In this document: positions 33,936-45,165 of the stretch, one piece after another
How positions within the stretch are numbered: the stretch's first letter is position 1
Layout of the letters: every line of letters begins with the position of its first letter
Origin: Psococerastis gibbosa
Lineage: Eukaryota > Arthropoda > Insecta > Psocodea > Psocidae
Direction: 5' to 3'
Length of the DNA: 64,000 nucleotides
NCBI GenBank assembly: GCA_963971405.1
Contig: OZ020489.1
Location: forward strand, 8,308,001 to 8,372,000
Translations under genes and position numbers: made by a program
Notes under the pieces: model-generated
Database searches by the model: none
What the model was told of the DNA's origin: nothing
Seen by the model: the letters and a program-made list of their open reading frames with translations, nothing else

Positions 33936-35057
33936 TAGTAGGAGTGAGCCGAAAGTCCAATAATTGGCCCACATGGAAAATAATGACAATTTTCTTTCTT
34001 TATTTCTTGTAATAATATAATAATTAATATATATATTTATGGCGCTTGATGACGGGTCCCCCCCCCCCCCCCCATGTGTCCAACCTGTCAGGTACTACTG
34101 GATGTACAACATCTGCTCCTTGTCTGTCCTATACGTATGCTTGCTACCGCACCTTCCCTAATAACTCCTCTATGAGCAATATTCTTACAGATACAACTAC
34201 TTTACGCCAACACACGCTCCCGTTTCTATTCCAGTCAATTATCTTTAAAAATCTGTGAAAACCCTTAGCCCATTAAACCAATAGATAAAGGCAAACTGTT
34301 GTAGACGGTACCTGGGCAACTCGTTGTCTAGCACGCTTATAGTTTGCCAGACGACAATAGTGCACACCACCCACACCAACCCCAAAAAACCACAGCATTG
34401 CAAGACATAAACATACAACGCGTATGCCCCAAAGGGCGTTGCGTTATGATTATTAATAAATAAAAATATATTTATAATGTAAAGGAAAACAATGTATTTA
34501 CTTGTAGATAAGTTAGCGCCATTTTTCCTAGGTCAGTTAGTAGGTATGCCGTCATCATCACTATAAGAGTAAGTGGCAAGGTAACCCCCAGCTTATGGAC
34601 TACGGTATAAATCAACATATGGCTTATCTCGAAAAGGTTTATCTGTTTGAGAATAGTTTGCGAAACTTTCCACGAAGATGACAAGTGCACTTAAGCTCAG
34701 ATTTCCGATATGTCACTTAAACCAGAGATAACCTTCCTGTCACATAACTTATCCACGACAGAGATATAGATGATAGTTTATACTGTGTATCTAGATGATG
34801 GCCACAAAATGTAAAAATAACGTAAATGTCACGTTTGCAGCTCAACAAAAATAAACACATGAACAAAATAATTATGAATTTTTCCATATGTTCAATGGCA
34901 ACGTGTGTTAAGAGACGATCATATTTCTTTCATTACTAGGGCCACCCGCCTTATCCCCCGTGACCAGCCATTGAAAAAACGTAGAAGGTGGCCTCAGAAT
35001 TAGGTTTTTTTTACACATAAAAAGGTTAATTATAATTTAATTTAATTAATTAAAGGA
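33936..35057. other. Intron sequence, nothing recognised
   Basis: C-run at 34059-34073. A minus-strand frame at 34472-34690 has no known domain. Confidence 0.5.
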
Positions 35058-36110
35058 GTTTTTATGGACCCAGGCCTACTTATAGTGGTTGATTTGTCCC
35101 TTGTCCAATGCCGACGACCCCATGGATTTCTGACATTATTGCTTTCCAATTTATACGTAGTATAAGGAAAGCTTTGTGATGGTCGAAATTTTCGATTCCG
35201 AGATTTCAACAGGTTTACACGTTTTGAGCCCAAAAAAGTGGTTTTTACGAAATGTCTGTCTGTAGCTCTGTCTGTCGCTCTGTCTGTCTGTCTGTTCATC
35301 GATTTCCGGGCAAACTACTCGGTCGATTTTGATGAAATTTGGCATTTAGGTCCACATAAATCATACCTCGAGTTATTTATTTTTATTTTGGGATAACTAT
35401 ATTTGGGGGGTTTTATACTCAAAAACTCCAAAAAAACGTCTAAAAAAAATTATTTCTCAAAAACAGCTCCAACGATTTCTTCTAAATTCACATATATTTT
35501 AGCTGTTATTAATGTGAATAGAATGCGGGGAGTCGCTTGCCTCTCGATAGTTTGCTTCAGGGGGTAAAAAAATTAAAATAACTAAATTTTATTGAAAAAT
35601 GAATAAAAAATAATTTTTCTGAGAAATCTTTCGATCAACGATTTCTACCTTCAGGCATGTTTTAGGTGTTAAATTGAGTAACGAAACCGGACAGGTTGCT
35701 TTCCAAAAATGTATTTTGTTTTGTGGAAAATAAGTTTTTTTGAAAAAATGATAGAAAATTCACTGTCAAATGCATTGCGTACCCTTACCCTTACGTTACC
35801 TCACCTCCAGTGACGTCAAGTGGACACCCCCCCCCCCCCCCCCCCCGGAGATATCCGAAATTTAAACATAGGAAAATTATTTACCATGAAATTACTCATT
35901 TTCTCTATCTACTAATTGATAAATTGGAAAGCATGTTCGAGTAAACTCGGACCGGTTCTTTGTATTGTCTCCGTATGCATTTTTGGCCATTGGCAAACCG
36001 GTATTCGTTCTCGCTGTCAACCTACACCGACCGCAAGCGATAATGGACAAGCTGAGACAAGCTTACAATTGACGCAATGAAACAGGCGAAAGCATGTAAC
36101 CAGTAGAGAT
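35058..36110. repeat. SINE-C split by a Helentron-like element
   Basis: 35058-35140 (tttatggacccaggcc ... gacattatt) continues at 35961 (tgtattgtctccg ... gaaacaggcgaaagc). Uninterrupted copies at 50182-50437 and 55277-55500 show the same join as gacattatttgtattg. Confidence 0.85.
35141..35960 (+). mobile_element. Helentron-like element inserted in SINE-C, no target duplication
   Basis: Complete 820-bp copy. Comparison with the unoccupied SINE-C sites shows a clean insertion between T and T with no bases gained or lost, as reported for Helentron/Helitron2-type elements. Holds TGACGTCA at 35811-35818. Confidence 0.88.
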
Positions 36111-36119
36111 ACGAGTCTT

Positions 36120-36285
36120 ATAAAAAGGTTAATCGTATACAAACAATGTTATGAATGTATCTGATTGAGCTCATCAGTCACCTCTGTAGGTTAGTACCCG
36201 TGTCAAATTACGACACGTCTCCGATTGCATGGCGTATAGAAACTCATGCATGTACAACCACTCTACCACCTGGCCATCAAAATCG
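36120..36285 (-). repeat. SINE-B copy
   Basis: Full-length minus-strand copy with 'aaaaggttaatcgtatac' end and 'acacgtctccgattgcatgg' body. Confidence 0.75.
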
Positions 36286-36789
36286 ATAAAAGTCAATTTA
36301 TACAATCATTTCAATAGATCTCTTTCGTAAAAAAATTAAAAACGCCAGACATACATGTTTCAAATGAGAAATGACATCAAAAACCTATGTATTGATTGGT
36401 TGGCCACGTCCATTAGCGGTCCCTTTTAAGTTTGGATAAAAAAAATTAACCAGAGATGCTATATAATGTTGAGCTTAAGCAGGCTGCCGAATATTCAGCA
36501 ATTGCGGTGTTCGAACCAATAACTTTAATCCGGGTGTGAATAGAAATTTTGACTGCATTATCTTGACATGGCAGATAACCCTGTCATATTCATCGCTGAA
36601 TTTAGCAATCCACGTAATAACTTCAAGAACTAGATGAGATAACCCCAAAACCTAATACCCATAAAACATAATTTAAAAATCACGTTTCTCACAGTTGGCC
36701 ATTACACATGGCATGTGGAAACACAAGGCTACTTATCGGTACTCCATTTGTCGCGACCTGCAGTCCGACCAATCTTAAAACGTTAAGCT
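36286..36789. other. Intron sequence, nothing recognised
   Basis: No exon or repeat recognised. Confidence 0.5.
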
Positions 36790-37010
36790 TCCAATTTACT
36801 TTTTATAAAATCGCCTAACATGGCTGGGGCACGTCGTAAGAATATCAGACGGCCGCTTGCCGAACAAGATGTACAAAGCAAGCATGACAGGAAGACGACT
36901 GGCGTAACGGACTTTCGCGAGTTGGGAGTCCGTAGATGGTGGAGCGTTGTACGAGCAGGTGAAAGGGCATCAAGGGCTGTAGAGCCAGAAGGAGAAGAAG
37001 ATCCGACTGA
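36790..37010 (+). repeat. Non-LTR 3' end with (GAA)-rich tail
   Basis: One frame reads LTWLGHVVRISDGRLPNKMY, the GHV-R block of non-LTR ORFs, then 'aaagggcatcaagggctgta' and 'gaaggagaagaag'. Same family as 3012 and 15930. Confidence 0.65.
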
Positions 37011-37110
37011 CCTCTTGGTTAGTGCCCGTGTTGAGTTACGACATGTCTCCGATCGCACAGTGTGTAGAGACTCGCCCAAGTACAAGCACGCTACCACCTT
37101 GCCGATATAC
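37011..37110 (-). repeat. SINE-B, 5' half only
   Basis: 'gttgagttacgacatgtctc' to 'cgctaccaccttgcc'; the T-rich end is missing. Confidence 0.65.
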
Positions 37111-37269
37111 TGCTATATTCGATGGCCTGACTTGTCACACTAGCGGGTCGGCTGCATTTTGGTAATTCTGTGAGGCGGTTATTGAGATGCTGGTGAAAGC
37201 AGCAGTGTAATGGATAACGATCTGGACTTCCCTAAAGGAAGTCAACCGGGTCCCATTCCACTACCAATT

Positions 37270-37520
37270 CAGCTCTGTCTAATAGTAGTAGTATGGTTGG
37301 ACACAGTCCCAGGCCACGGTGTGGGCCCATAGGACAGGGGACCTCCTGATTATAGTGGATTCCGAACCACTTGGGAAACACAGTGAAGTCACACGATTAG
37401 TTCGGAGGTGACCAGGACAAGTCCTACCATGTTTCCCTACCGGCACTGTGCACACTACCAAGTTATCTGCATCTTTGAACCGGCTCTGGTCCGCTGGATT
37501 CAACTTGGTAAGGCGGCCGG
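37270..37520 (+). repeat. Family E, subfamily with (TAG)n end
   Basis: Starts at (TAG)n 37281-37292; 'ggttggacacagtcccagg' block shared only with 58785-59030. The two copies are nearly identical, so this subfamily was active recently. Confidence 0.75.
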
Positions 37521-37861
37521 CTCAGCTCTGTCTAATTAAGAATAATTATTCATGTGTGAGGCTGAACCCAAGTGGTCTCCTCATTAATATCGTAGCAGGT
37601 TCAAACACGAAGGCATGGCGCTTTTTAAGTTTCATAGTTGAATCCATGCCTAATTAATTTGTATGAATTGAGAAGTGAGAGTCCCTGACAACCTGAATGG
37701 AGTACTAACAAGGTAGATAGTGAAGAAGTTTCTCACAGCTGACAAAACCATACAAATAACTGCTGACTTGTTCAAGAACAATAACTTATTATGAAGTACT
37801 GTAAATATTAAACGTTACGTACAGTACTACCCGACCACGATCGGATGGCACTTGGAACCTT
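37521..37861. other. Intron sequence, nothing recognised
   Basis: No exon or repeat recognised. Confidence 0.5.
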
Positions 37862-38257
37862 ACGCCATAATATAATACTCAAGACACGACATTCTAGATG
37901 AAGAAAGCTGGGGCACCAACATAGATGACGTCACCCGCTGGCAAAAGATTTATTTTTCATTTATTTTTCACCAGTTGCTTAGCAACAGAGAATTTGTTGC
38001 CAGGTAACCTGGTCACCCGAGTAACTAGTTTGTTTTTTGAAAAAATGACGGCCTTCCAGCCTGCAGTCTGATCGAGGCGTTTATAATACCGGGGTTAAAT
38101 AAATACCCTAGGATTATAACTGTAAACAAACAAATTTTGAATAGCCCTTTCCATTATAAAATTATCTTGTTTACCAGTGGATTAAATAAATACCGGTATT
38201 ATAAACGCCCCGATCAGGCTGCTGATCGATAAAAGTTTCTAATTGAATATTTGAATA
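37862..38257. mobile_element. hAT-type MITE copy hit by another MITE
   Basis: Same family as 1615-2020, right end missing. A perfect TGACGTCA at 37926-37933. Interrupted at 38058-38223. Confidence 0.75.
38058..38223. mobile_element. 166-bp MITE inside a hAT-type MITE
   Basis: Same element as 18767 and 19203. Comparison with 1615-2020 locates the insertion between 'aatgacgg' and 'gatcg'. Confidence 0.8.
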
Positions 38258-39205
38258 TTTTTTTTATATTATATTTACAACCAAAGGGTCATTACAACAT
38301 TAACAGAGTTACAAGTACCATCCTATCGTGATCGGGTAGCATGTGTTTTACAGGTATTTATCTACTTGTGTACACACAACTGAACAGTACGTTATCGGGT
38401 GGAATCTGCTAAACGTTGAAGTATTTGAAGAATTTATAAATCTTTAACTAAATGCCATAAAGGACGAAAACTATTGAATAGGTACCGTATGTAATTTAGT
38501 TAAAATTTGAGACGAGTGAGCTGCAAAGTAATTTTCTCATTTCCTACGTAACTGTACAGTAACTGAGTCGAAGAATACAGTTAGAGCGCGGAGAAGAAAG
38601 TTTATTTCCGGCGCTACGCCATACTGTCTCTTTGCTGGAACGCTTCTAATTCCTTCTAATGGAAACTTTCCGGTAAATTGCGCTCAATAACAGCACTGAA
38701 ACCGTTAGCTATATCAACACGGAAACGAAGGCTACGCTACAATTTTCAAATTTAAATTGACTAAGGTTAAAGATGCAAACTCCTCAGGACATTACAGTTA
38801 TCGCAGAGAATCAACATGAAACTGTGAAACCTTTGCCTTTCCGGGGCATGCTGTAAGTAAGTAAGTAAATAATATAGGTATTACATTTTACGTATTTACA
38901 ATTAAAATTTCAACCCCAGCATTAAGTACTCTATACCGTACTTTATCGCTTGGGTACAATAGTGGCTAGAATTCTATATATAATATTAGCAGTTTATTGA
39001 ACTATTAGGTCTGTTTACAAAATTAATAAATTATTATTTATTTATTTATATTGCATTTTAGAGATTCAAGCCCGCCAAAAACTGTTTTTGAATCCTGGGA
39101 CCACCTGTGCGATGACTGGCCATAGGAGACATGGCGATTTTTTTTTTTTAATTTTATACATGTCCCACCTCTCCTATATAACTCTAATGGGGGCCATAAT
39201 GAATA
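38258..39205. other. Intron sequence, nothing recognised
   Basis: A T/A-rich tract near 39031-39053 and a T-run at 39140. Nothing coding recognised. Confidence 0.5.
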
Positions 39206-39417
39206 AATAAATAAGGACTTTTTTTTGTTCTATTACTAAGCCAATCTAGCGGAGTTAGGGCTATAAAGCCCTCTCTTACACTCAACTAGGAAAGCCCGGG
39301 ACCGCCTGCTTTACATGCCCTCCGAAGAATGGCCAGAAAATGTAGGAAGTGTAGGACTCGAACCAACTACCTTTCGGGTGAAAGTCAGAGTCCGTACCAC
39401 TACTCTACATGTCCCGA
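39206..39417 (-). repeat. SINE-A copy
   Basis: Full length on the minus strand with box A tagagtagtgg and box B GGTTCGAGTCC. Confidence 0.85.
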
Positions 39418-39454
39418 TGGTTTGTAGACTCAATATTATATGATTATAAAATAT

Positions 39455-39735
39455 GCCTTCAAAGTAGCTGAGCTTCTAAGTAATGCCTTATGTACTCAGA
39501 GGTGAACCCGCCAAAATCACTAATTTTCGTCGTGGTAAAGATGGCAGCTCGAAATGGCTACTGAACAGATAGGGGACCGAGTGCGACATTAGCGAAAAAC
39601 ATAGTCTTTTCTGTGCAGGACACTCTTTTGTCCTGGGGTTGGGAAACTGGCCCCGAAGGCAGAGGAACTCAGTGAAGCGTCAAAGGTATAAGGATTCAGT
39701 CGGTAACGGGAAACCACTGTATTACCATTGCCGGC
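39455..39735 (+). repeat. Family D repeat
   Basis: Contains 'gctactgaacagatagggg', 'cactcttttgtcctgggg' and 'ggaaactggccccgaaggc'. Confidence 0.7.
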
Positions 39736-39744
39736 ATTCGAAGA

Positions 39745-40095
39745 AGAAGGTTGTTGTTGTTGTTGTTCCTAACGCCTGCTTTCAGCATTTCAGCTTTAAG
39801 CAACCCTGTCAGCCTGGCGGGGGGAGTGAGTCTGTTTGTTAACTTGAGGCACCCTAAGGGCAGACTCTCTCACCTCGACGAAACGGGAGTTGACCTTCTG
39901 ATTATAGTGGGTTCCGAACCACTTGGGGAACATGGTAATGTCTCGCGATTAAATCGGAGGTGACCAGGACTCGACTTATACTACCTAAGAGCGTTATCAT
40001 GTCCCACCATGTTCCCCTGCCAACGCTGTGCACACTACCAAGTTGCCGCAGTTTGAAACATGCTTTGCTCTAATGGATTCGACATGGTAACGCCG
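39745..40095 (+). repeat. Family E repeat with (GTT)n end
   Basis: (GTT)n at 39750-39765, then the full family body. Confidence 0.75.
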
Positions 40096-40949
40096 TTGAC
40101 TTCAAAGAAGAAGGAGAAGAGAAGAAGTCGGCACTGCCATGTTCCCATGCATAGCAACAGTTCTAAGCGTAGTAGGAGTCCTGTTTTTGCTTCACTATAG
40201 TTCAGGTATCATTCATCTCGGTATTGTATGTAGCCCCTCAACAACCGCCTCACAAACTTTCCAACACCTATTAGGCCTGCAAGTGTTGGCATATTTTGTC
40301 ACGCGTCTTACATTCTGTAAAGGGTGGCTGGCGTACGCTACATCGTATAGTCTATAAAATACATAGTGTATGTGTTTAGTGTTAGAAAGTCTGGAGAAAA
40401 TAGATAGGGAACTAATAAATTTTGAATTTGATATTTTTGGGGAAATTTAAATTGCTAATGAAGGTATTAATTTCGGGAAATTTTGGGAAATTTCGCGTAT
40501 AATTTGTTTATTTTTGATATAGTTTAAAATAATTTATTCTTCCTGAGTTAAAGCCCTATACGGAGTTCCACGTCATCACACTATATACTGGTATGAGTAT
40601 GAGTGGTGTCATTTCAGCTTTAGCGGGGGGGGGGGGCAAACTTTCTTTACGATTCACTCTTTACAAAAAATGAAGAAAACTAATTTCCAACGCTACCGTT
40701 AACGTGGCTTATTGGAAAGTAAATTCCCGCCATTCATTAACAATCGATCAATACAAAAACATAGCCACTCTGATATGCAAAGTTTGTTTCATATTACTAT
40801 CATTTTTTAACGATTTGGTTAGGTATTAGTTTTGTAAAACCCCTCGCTTTTCTGGTCCTTTAAAGGTTTGGGGGGGGGGGGCGAATTTTCCTTAGGGGCA
40901 ACAAATGACGCACTTGGCTGTATGTAACTTATTATGATTCGAAGGTTTT
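40096..40949. other. Intron sequence, nothing recognised
   Basis: The frame at 40139-40357 has hydrophobic stretches but no known domain or splice signal that I could support. G-runs near 40626 and 40871. Confidence 0.5.
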
Positions 40950-41165
40950 TTTTATGTACATAAGCCTACTTATATAGGCGCCAATTGAACCTTGCCTTGC
41001 CCATGACCTATTTAACATTATTTAACATTTCCGTAAGTATTTGTAAGCGTTGGATAACAAGTCCACATCCACATGTCCAATTACACGCGATAATGGATAT
41101 GCTTACCATCGACACAGTGTAACAGGCGAAAGCGAGACTTAACCAAATTCCAACACGAATCAATG
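40950..41165. repeat. SINE-C copy
   Basis: 'ttttatgtacataagcc', 'ttgtaagcgttgg' and 'ttacacgcgataatggat' blocks, diverged. Confidence 0.6.
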
Positions 41166-41172
41166 TAACTTA

Positions 41173-41556
41173 GGCGCCCATTCCACCGACCGGCTAGGGC
41201 TATTTACAAAAACGTTGACGTGGTAGCAGACATTCAAGACTTAGGTGGCGTTTCCACCGACCTCGCATTCCAGAATGCAAATGACATTGACGGAAATTAG
41301 AATTTTTCTTTTTATAGAAATCTATTAAAATGTTTGTACTTAACATATCCCATGACGCCATTTTTTAATTTTAGTTTGTTTGTTTGTGATTTTACTGTAT
41401 GATCATTGATCAATTTTAACTATGGCATAGAGGAAAATAAACAATTCCGTCAATTCTGCAATGCGAGGTCCATGGAAACCCCGTCTAAGTCTTGAATGTC
41501 TGCTACCACGTCACTGTTTTTGTAAATAGCCCTAGCCGGTCGGTGGAATGGGCGCC
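41173..41556. mobile_element. Harbinger-type MITE, TTA duplication
   Basis: 384 bp; ends GGCGCCCATTCC / GGAATGGGCGCC; TTA at 41170-41172 and 41557-41559. Very like 18190-18578. Confidence 0.88.
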
Positions 41557-41589
41557 TTAACAGAACAGACATTGCCGTTTGTAAATAAA

Positions 41590-41925
41590 TAAGTAATGGT
41601 TTTCTTATTAAGCCAATCAAGTGGAGTTAGGGTTATTAAGCTATCTCATACAATCACTTTTTAGCGACTTCGGTGACAAGGTGGTAGCTTGCTTGTACTT
41701 GTCTCTACACACCTTGCTATCGGAGAAGTGTCTATTAGGTTATTAGATTGAAGAGGTTAATCTGATACAATCATTTAATTGTATGTACGCGAATAACTTT
41801 TTTAAAATATAAAAAATACATACAAAAATTAAGATAGACCGGGCCTATCCGCTTTACATGCCCTCCAAAGCATTGCCAGAAAATGTGGCCTACAACCATT
41901 CGTTTGAAACGCTAGAAACATAAGC
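41590..41925 (-). repeat. SINE-A interrupted by SINE-B
   Basis: Minus-strand SINE-A in two parts (41590-41655 and 41831-41925), split by a plus-strand SINE-B at about 41656-41830. Here SINE-B is the younger one. Confidence 0.75.
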
Positions 41926-41994
41926 TGACATTTTCATCTAGGGTTTACATGCGACTAGATAAGGTCAAAAAATTATGGAAGTAACTGTTTAGAG

Positions 41995-42293
41995 CAGGGG
42001 TTCCCAAACTGTGGTCCACAGACATATATTAGGTGGTCCACGGGCCAAAGTAAGAAATAAGAAAATAAAACAGCTGAGTTATTGGAAATTTGAAATAAAA
42101 TGCAGTAAGTCTTGGCACTGAACTACAAAACCCGCCCGATACCAGTTCTAAACATTTAATCGAATATTAGCACGTAATTATAGGCACAACCTACTTAATC
42201 TTGGTCCTAGAATTTACCAATTTTCCTCTCACAGCCATGGGGGTCCACGGAAAATCATAAAATAATCTAGTGGTCCAAGTTTGGGAACCCCTG
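41995..42293. mobile_element. hAT MITE, perfect 8-bp duplication
   Basis: 299 bp. Ends CAGGGGTTCCCAAACT / AGTTTGGGAACCCCTG type; GTTTAGAG at 41987-41994 and 42294-42301. The CAGGGG end is typical of hAT. Intact form of the element at 20343-20825. Confidence 0.92.
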
Positions 42294-42301
42294 GTTTAGA
42301 G

Positions 42302-43429
42302 TATCCGTTAAATGGTGTGATCGAAAACAACTCACCTTTACGTACCACATAAATATACTGTATACTTGTACAATAAATACAGTATAACTTATTAAATGAG
42401 AAAACCAGATATTCTGTAGTAGGCCTACTCCCGTACAATATCTTTCGAACTGATTTTTTTTAGTTAGTGTCATAAAGTATTAAATAACAGTTAAATCTTG
42501 GTGAAGTGGCTACCGGCCCTTGTCTAATCTCATATACTATAGATACTTCAAAACTAATCACATGTAGTATTTATTTAACAACGCAGTTAGGCCTATATTA
42601 CACTAAGACAAGACAATTTAGGGTGAATACAAACTATGATCTCAACCTCGCGCGTCATAAGTCGCAAACAAAAAATATTTACACATTAAGGTTGAATCAT
42701 GAATAATTATCAATTTGTATCTATAACAGTGCCGGTGATTTTAATACAGGGGTTAATATAATACCCTGGTGTGACAAATGTAAACAAGTTAATTTTACAA
42801 TGGAAAGTGCTATTCAAAATTTGTTTGTCTACAGTTTTCACCCCAGAAGTAAGTTAATACCAATCGCCACAGGAGGGCCCCCACAAAAAGTCGCAAAATA
42901 CAAAAGTACAATACATTAAAAAACCAAAGCAAATAAACTTGCCGAAATATTTGGCGGATTTTGCAGAGCATGTTTTAAGGAAGCCCCATTGGGGCAAGCG
43001 TGCCCCCCAGTGAGGTGATTTTGCCCCCTACTTTTGGCCATATTGCCCCACAGAAATTGGGCACAAATTTCAAATTCCATGACTATCAAAACAAGAAATT
43101 AGAAAAAATAGTCAAAAGTTACGTTGTACAAACATTACTGGCGCCAATTTTGTTTTTAACGTTTTGCTTTTTGAAATAAAAATGGTTTTGGTAATCTTGA
43201 AAAAGTTTGATTATTATTTTAGAACTAGGTATACTACCCATTATTAAAAATAATAGACCTAATCTGAACTTATTTATGGAGGGGGGGGGGTGGATACAAG
43301 TGAAATTTACACTATATAGAATAGGATTTCAATTTGTGCCACCCAGTGAAAATTTCTTAAAATATGCTCTGGGACTTTCTTGGGAACTTGGGACTTTCTT
43401 TCTTCTTATTATTCGTCGAAGCCTGCTTA
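42302..43429. other. Intron sequence with a MITE relic
   Basis: 42730-42860 is a relic of the 18767 MITE family. A 'gccccattggggcaagc' palindromic stretch lies near 42981. Nothing coding recognised. Confidence 0.5.
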
Positions 43430-43590
43430 GACTGCTTAGAAACCATCTCTTAGAGAAAGCTTTCTACACTGAGGCACTAGCCCAATGACAATGACAGAAC
43501 TACCTGATTTTGACGATACTCTGACGATTTTATCTTATACTTTATATGCATTGTATAATTTAAAGGAAATATATATATTGTATTGTATAA
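43430..43590 (+). repeat. Non-LTR 3' end, same family as 10601
   Basis: LLRNHLLEKAFYTEALAQ then stop, followed by the matching untranslated tail. It lies in the intron about 20 bases from the donor of the candidate exon at 43611. Confidence 0.65.
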
Positions 43591-43610
43591 AATATGTCAA
43601 ATAATCTTAC

Positions 43611-43721
43611 CTTGTAAAAAATGAAGCCCAAAATCAGAGCCACATCCAGTATTAACCCCACGACGGTAAAAAGTTGAAGAGTAGATATTTCTCCCACAAC
43701 AGCTCCTCTATTTTGCCCCAT
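43611..43721 (-). CDS. Candidate alternative first exon: membrane-anchor N-terminus, possibly of a supershort dunce isoform
   Basis: Minus strand, 37 codons: ATG at 43721-43719 in a good start context (GAAATGG), an in-frame TAA nine codons upstream, and a consensus donor AAG|GTAAGA (GT at 43610-43609). It begins MGQNRGAVVGEIS and continues into a helix with LFTVVGLILDVALILGFIF, ending YK. The helix is about 21 residues, with one Asp. It leaves in phase 0 after Lys, the phase needed to splice to the FKRMLN exon at 13700. Vertebrate supershort forms do the same with unique first exons, and PDE4A1 uses its own to reach membranes. No known protein was recognised from the peptide. It could equally be the first exon of a nested membrane-protein gene, or a chance ORF. 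Membership of dunce is inference. Confidence 0.4.
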
Positions 43722-43765
43722 TTCAAAAAAACACAATGTTTTTTTTTAGTTTTTCAGCTCCCTTT

Positions 43766-44157
43766 ACGATACTTTTGGAGCTTTCTCACGGTTATCAGGG
43801 GTTTGTCACTTGACCTTTTTTGGGGGGAATCAGCTAAAACTGGCACTTGTAGAACAACTTGTAGTTCCCTTCGACTTTGGGAATTTAGAAACTCAACTAA
43901 TGGGATCTGTTGACTTTTTTTGTGAGTAAAGCGAAGACAGGCGCTGGCACAAGCTCACTTGACGATACTTTTGGAGCTTTCTCACGGTTATCAGGGGTTT
44001 GTCACTTGACCTTTTTTGGGGGGAATCAGCTAAAACTGGCACTTGTAGAACAACTTGTAGTTCCCTTCGATTTTTGGGAATTTAGAAACTCAACTAATGG
44101 GATCTGTTGACTTTTTTGTGAGTAAAGCGAAGACAGGCGCTGGCACAAGCTCACTTG
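43766..44157. repeat. Two 196-bp tandem copies just upstream of the candidate first exon
   Basis: 43766-43961 and 43962-44157 are nearly identical, differing by a base change and short T-run lengths. On the minus strand they lie 45 bases upstream of the candidate ATG, where a promoter or 5' leader would be. The frames through them (VEFLNSQKSKGTT) are not recognised as protein. Confidence 0.9.
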
Positions 44158-45012
44158 ACGATAGCCCTCGCCTTTTTCGGACGTTTCTGCTTCAAAACAT
44201 TCTTGTTGAATGCCGCGGAAGAGATGTCGTGATAAATTACGACTGCCGGGCCCCACCACAGCATCTTTCAGTTGGAAATTGTCGGAAATGAGCTGTCAAA
44301 ATTGTTTTCAGCAATATAGAAATTGCGAAAAGTTTGCGGTGAGAAACTGTCTGCGAATGAAAGGTTGGTTTGAAGTGATTAGTTATATGTACAACAGCTG
44401 CTGAGTCGGTTGAAAAATTATTGCAATATTTTTATTTCCTTTAAAAATAAACTTTTCTATGATTTCTTTTTATGTCGAGGCAGTTTTCTATACAATATTG
44501 GTTAGTTTATATAAATATATTTTTTTTTATAGGAAACCATTCTAAGCAACACTGAGTTTTATCAGCAGTGGCCGACAATTCATCCGAATTCATAAAAAGA
44601 GTAAACGGTAGAATTGAATAGAAATTAGCATGTGCTCTTTGTTATGTTCATAACAAATTACTTCAATTTATTAGCATTTGCTTCCAGAAAATAGTAAAAG
44701 CACGAAACGTAAATACCGTAGGTGAAATGCTTGAAATTATAAATGCAGCGAAACCTTTTACTCATGCAGAGAGAAGCTTTTTCTCCTGGAGCAAATGCTC
44801 TTTTTTTAGAAATATAAAGCGTTTCGTTTGGTTTCTATACGGGTCAATTAGGGTGGTATGCTGACCTTCAGCGAAAATCGGTAACTATTAAAATAATAAT
44901 TTACTAAATAAAATATTTTTATGTTTTACGAGACGATGTTGATTGCCTTTTGGTTACCTGAGAGGTGGGCTTGTTAATTGTTATAATTCACCGTCGTTTC
45001 AAGTTTATATAG
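44158..45012. other. Upstream flank, nothing recognised
   Basis: 44158-44300 is GC-richer (ccgggccccaccaca) and not seen elsewhere, so it could be 5' leader or promoter of the candidate exon. The rest is AT-rich and unrecognised. Confidence 0.45.
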
Positions 45013-45165
45013 TTAGGGCCTTCGATGGCATACTGGTAGCATGTTTGTACTTGTGCGAGTATCTGCACATCATGCGATCGGAGACCTCCATAAACGTATT
45101 ACCTACAGAGGCGACTAAAGAGGTCATGCGGATTCATTCTATTACTTGTATGCGAGGAATCGCTT
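45013..45165 (+). repeat. SINE-B copy
   Basis: Contains 'catactggtagcatgtttgt' and 'gatcggagacctcc'. Missing the last bases of the family. Confidence 0.7.

Noticed and set aside
40139..40357. Hydrophobic plus-strand ORF
   Set aside because: No upstream or downstream signals, no family resemblance; likely chance.
44026..44259. 77-residue minus-strand ORF upstream of the candidate first exon
   Set aside because: It crosses the 196-bp tandem copies, has no recognised domain and is not in a supported splice relation with the exon.
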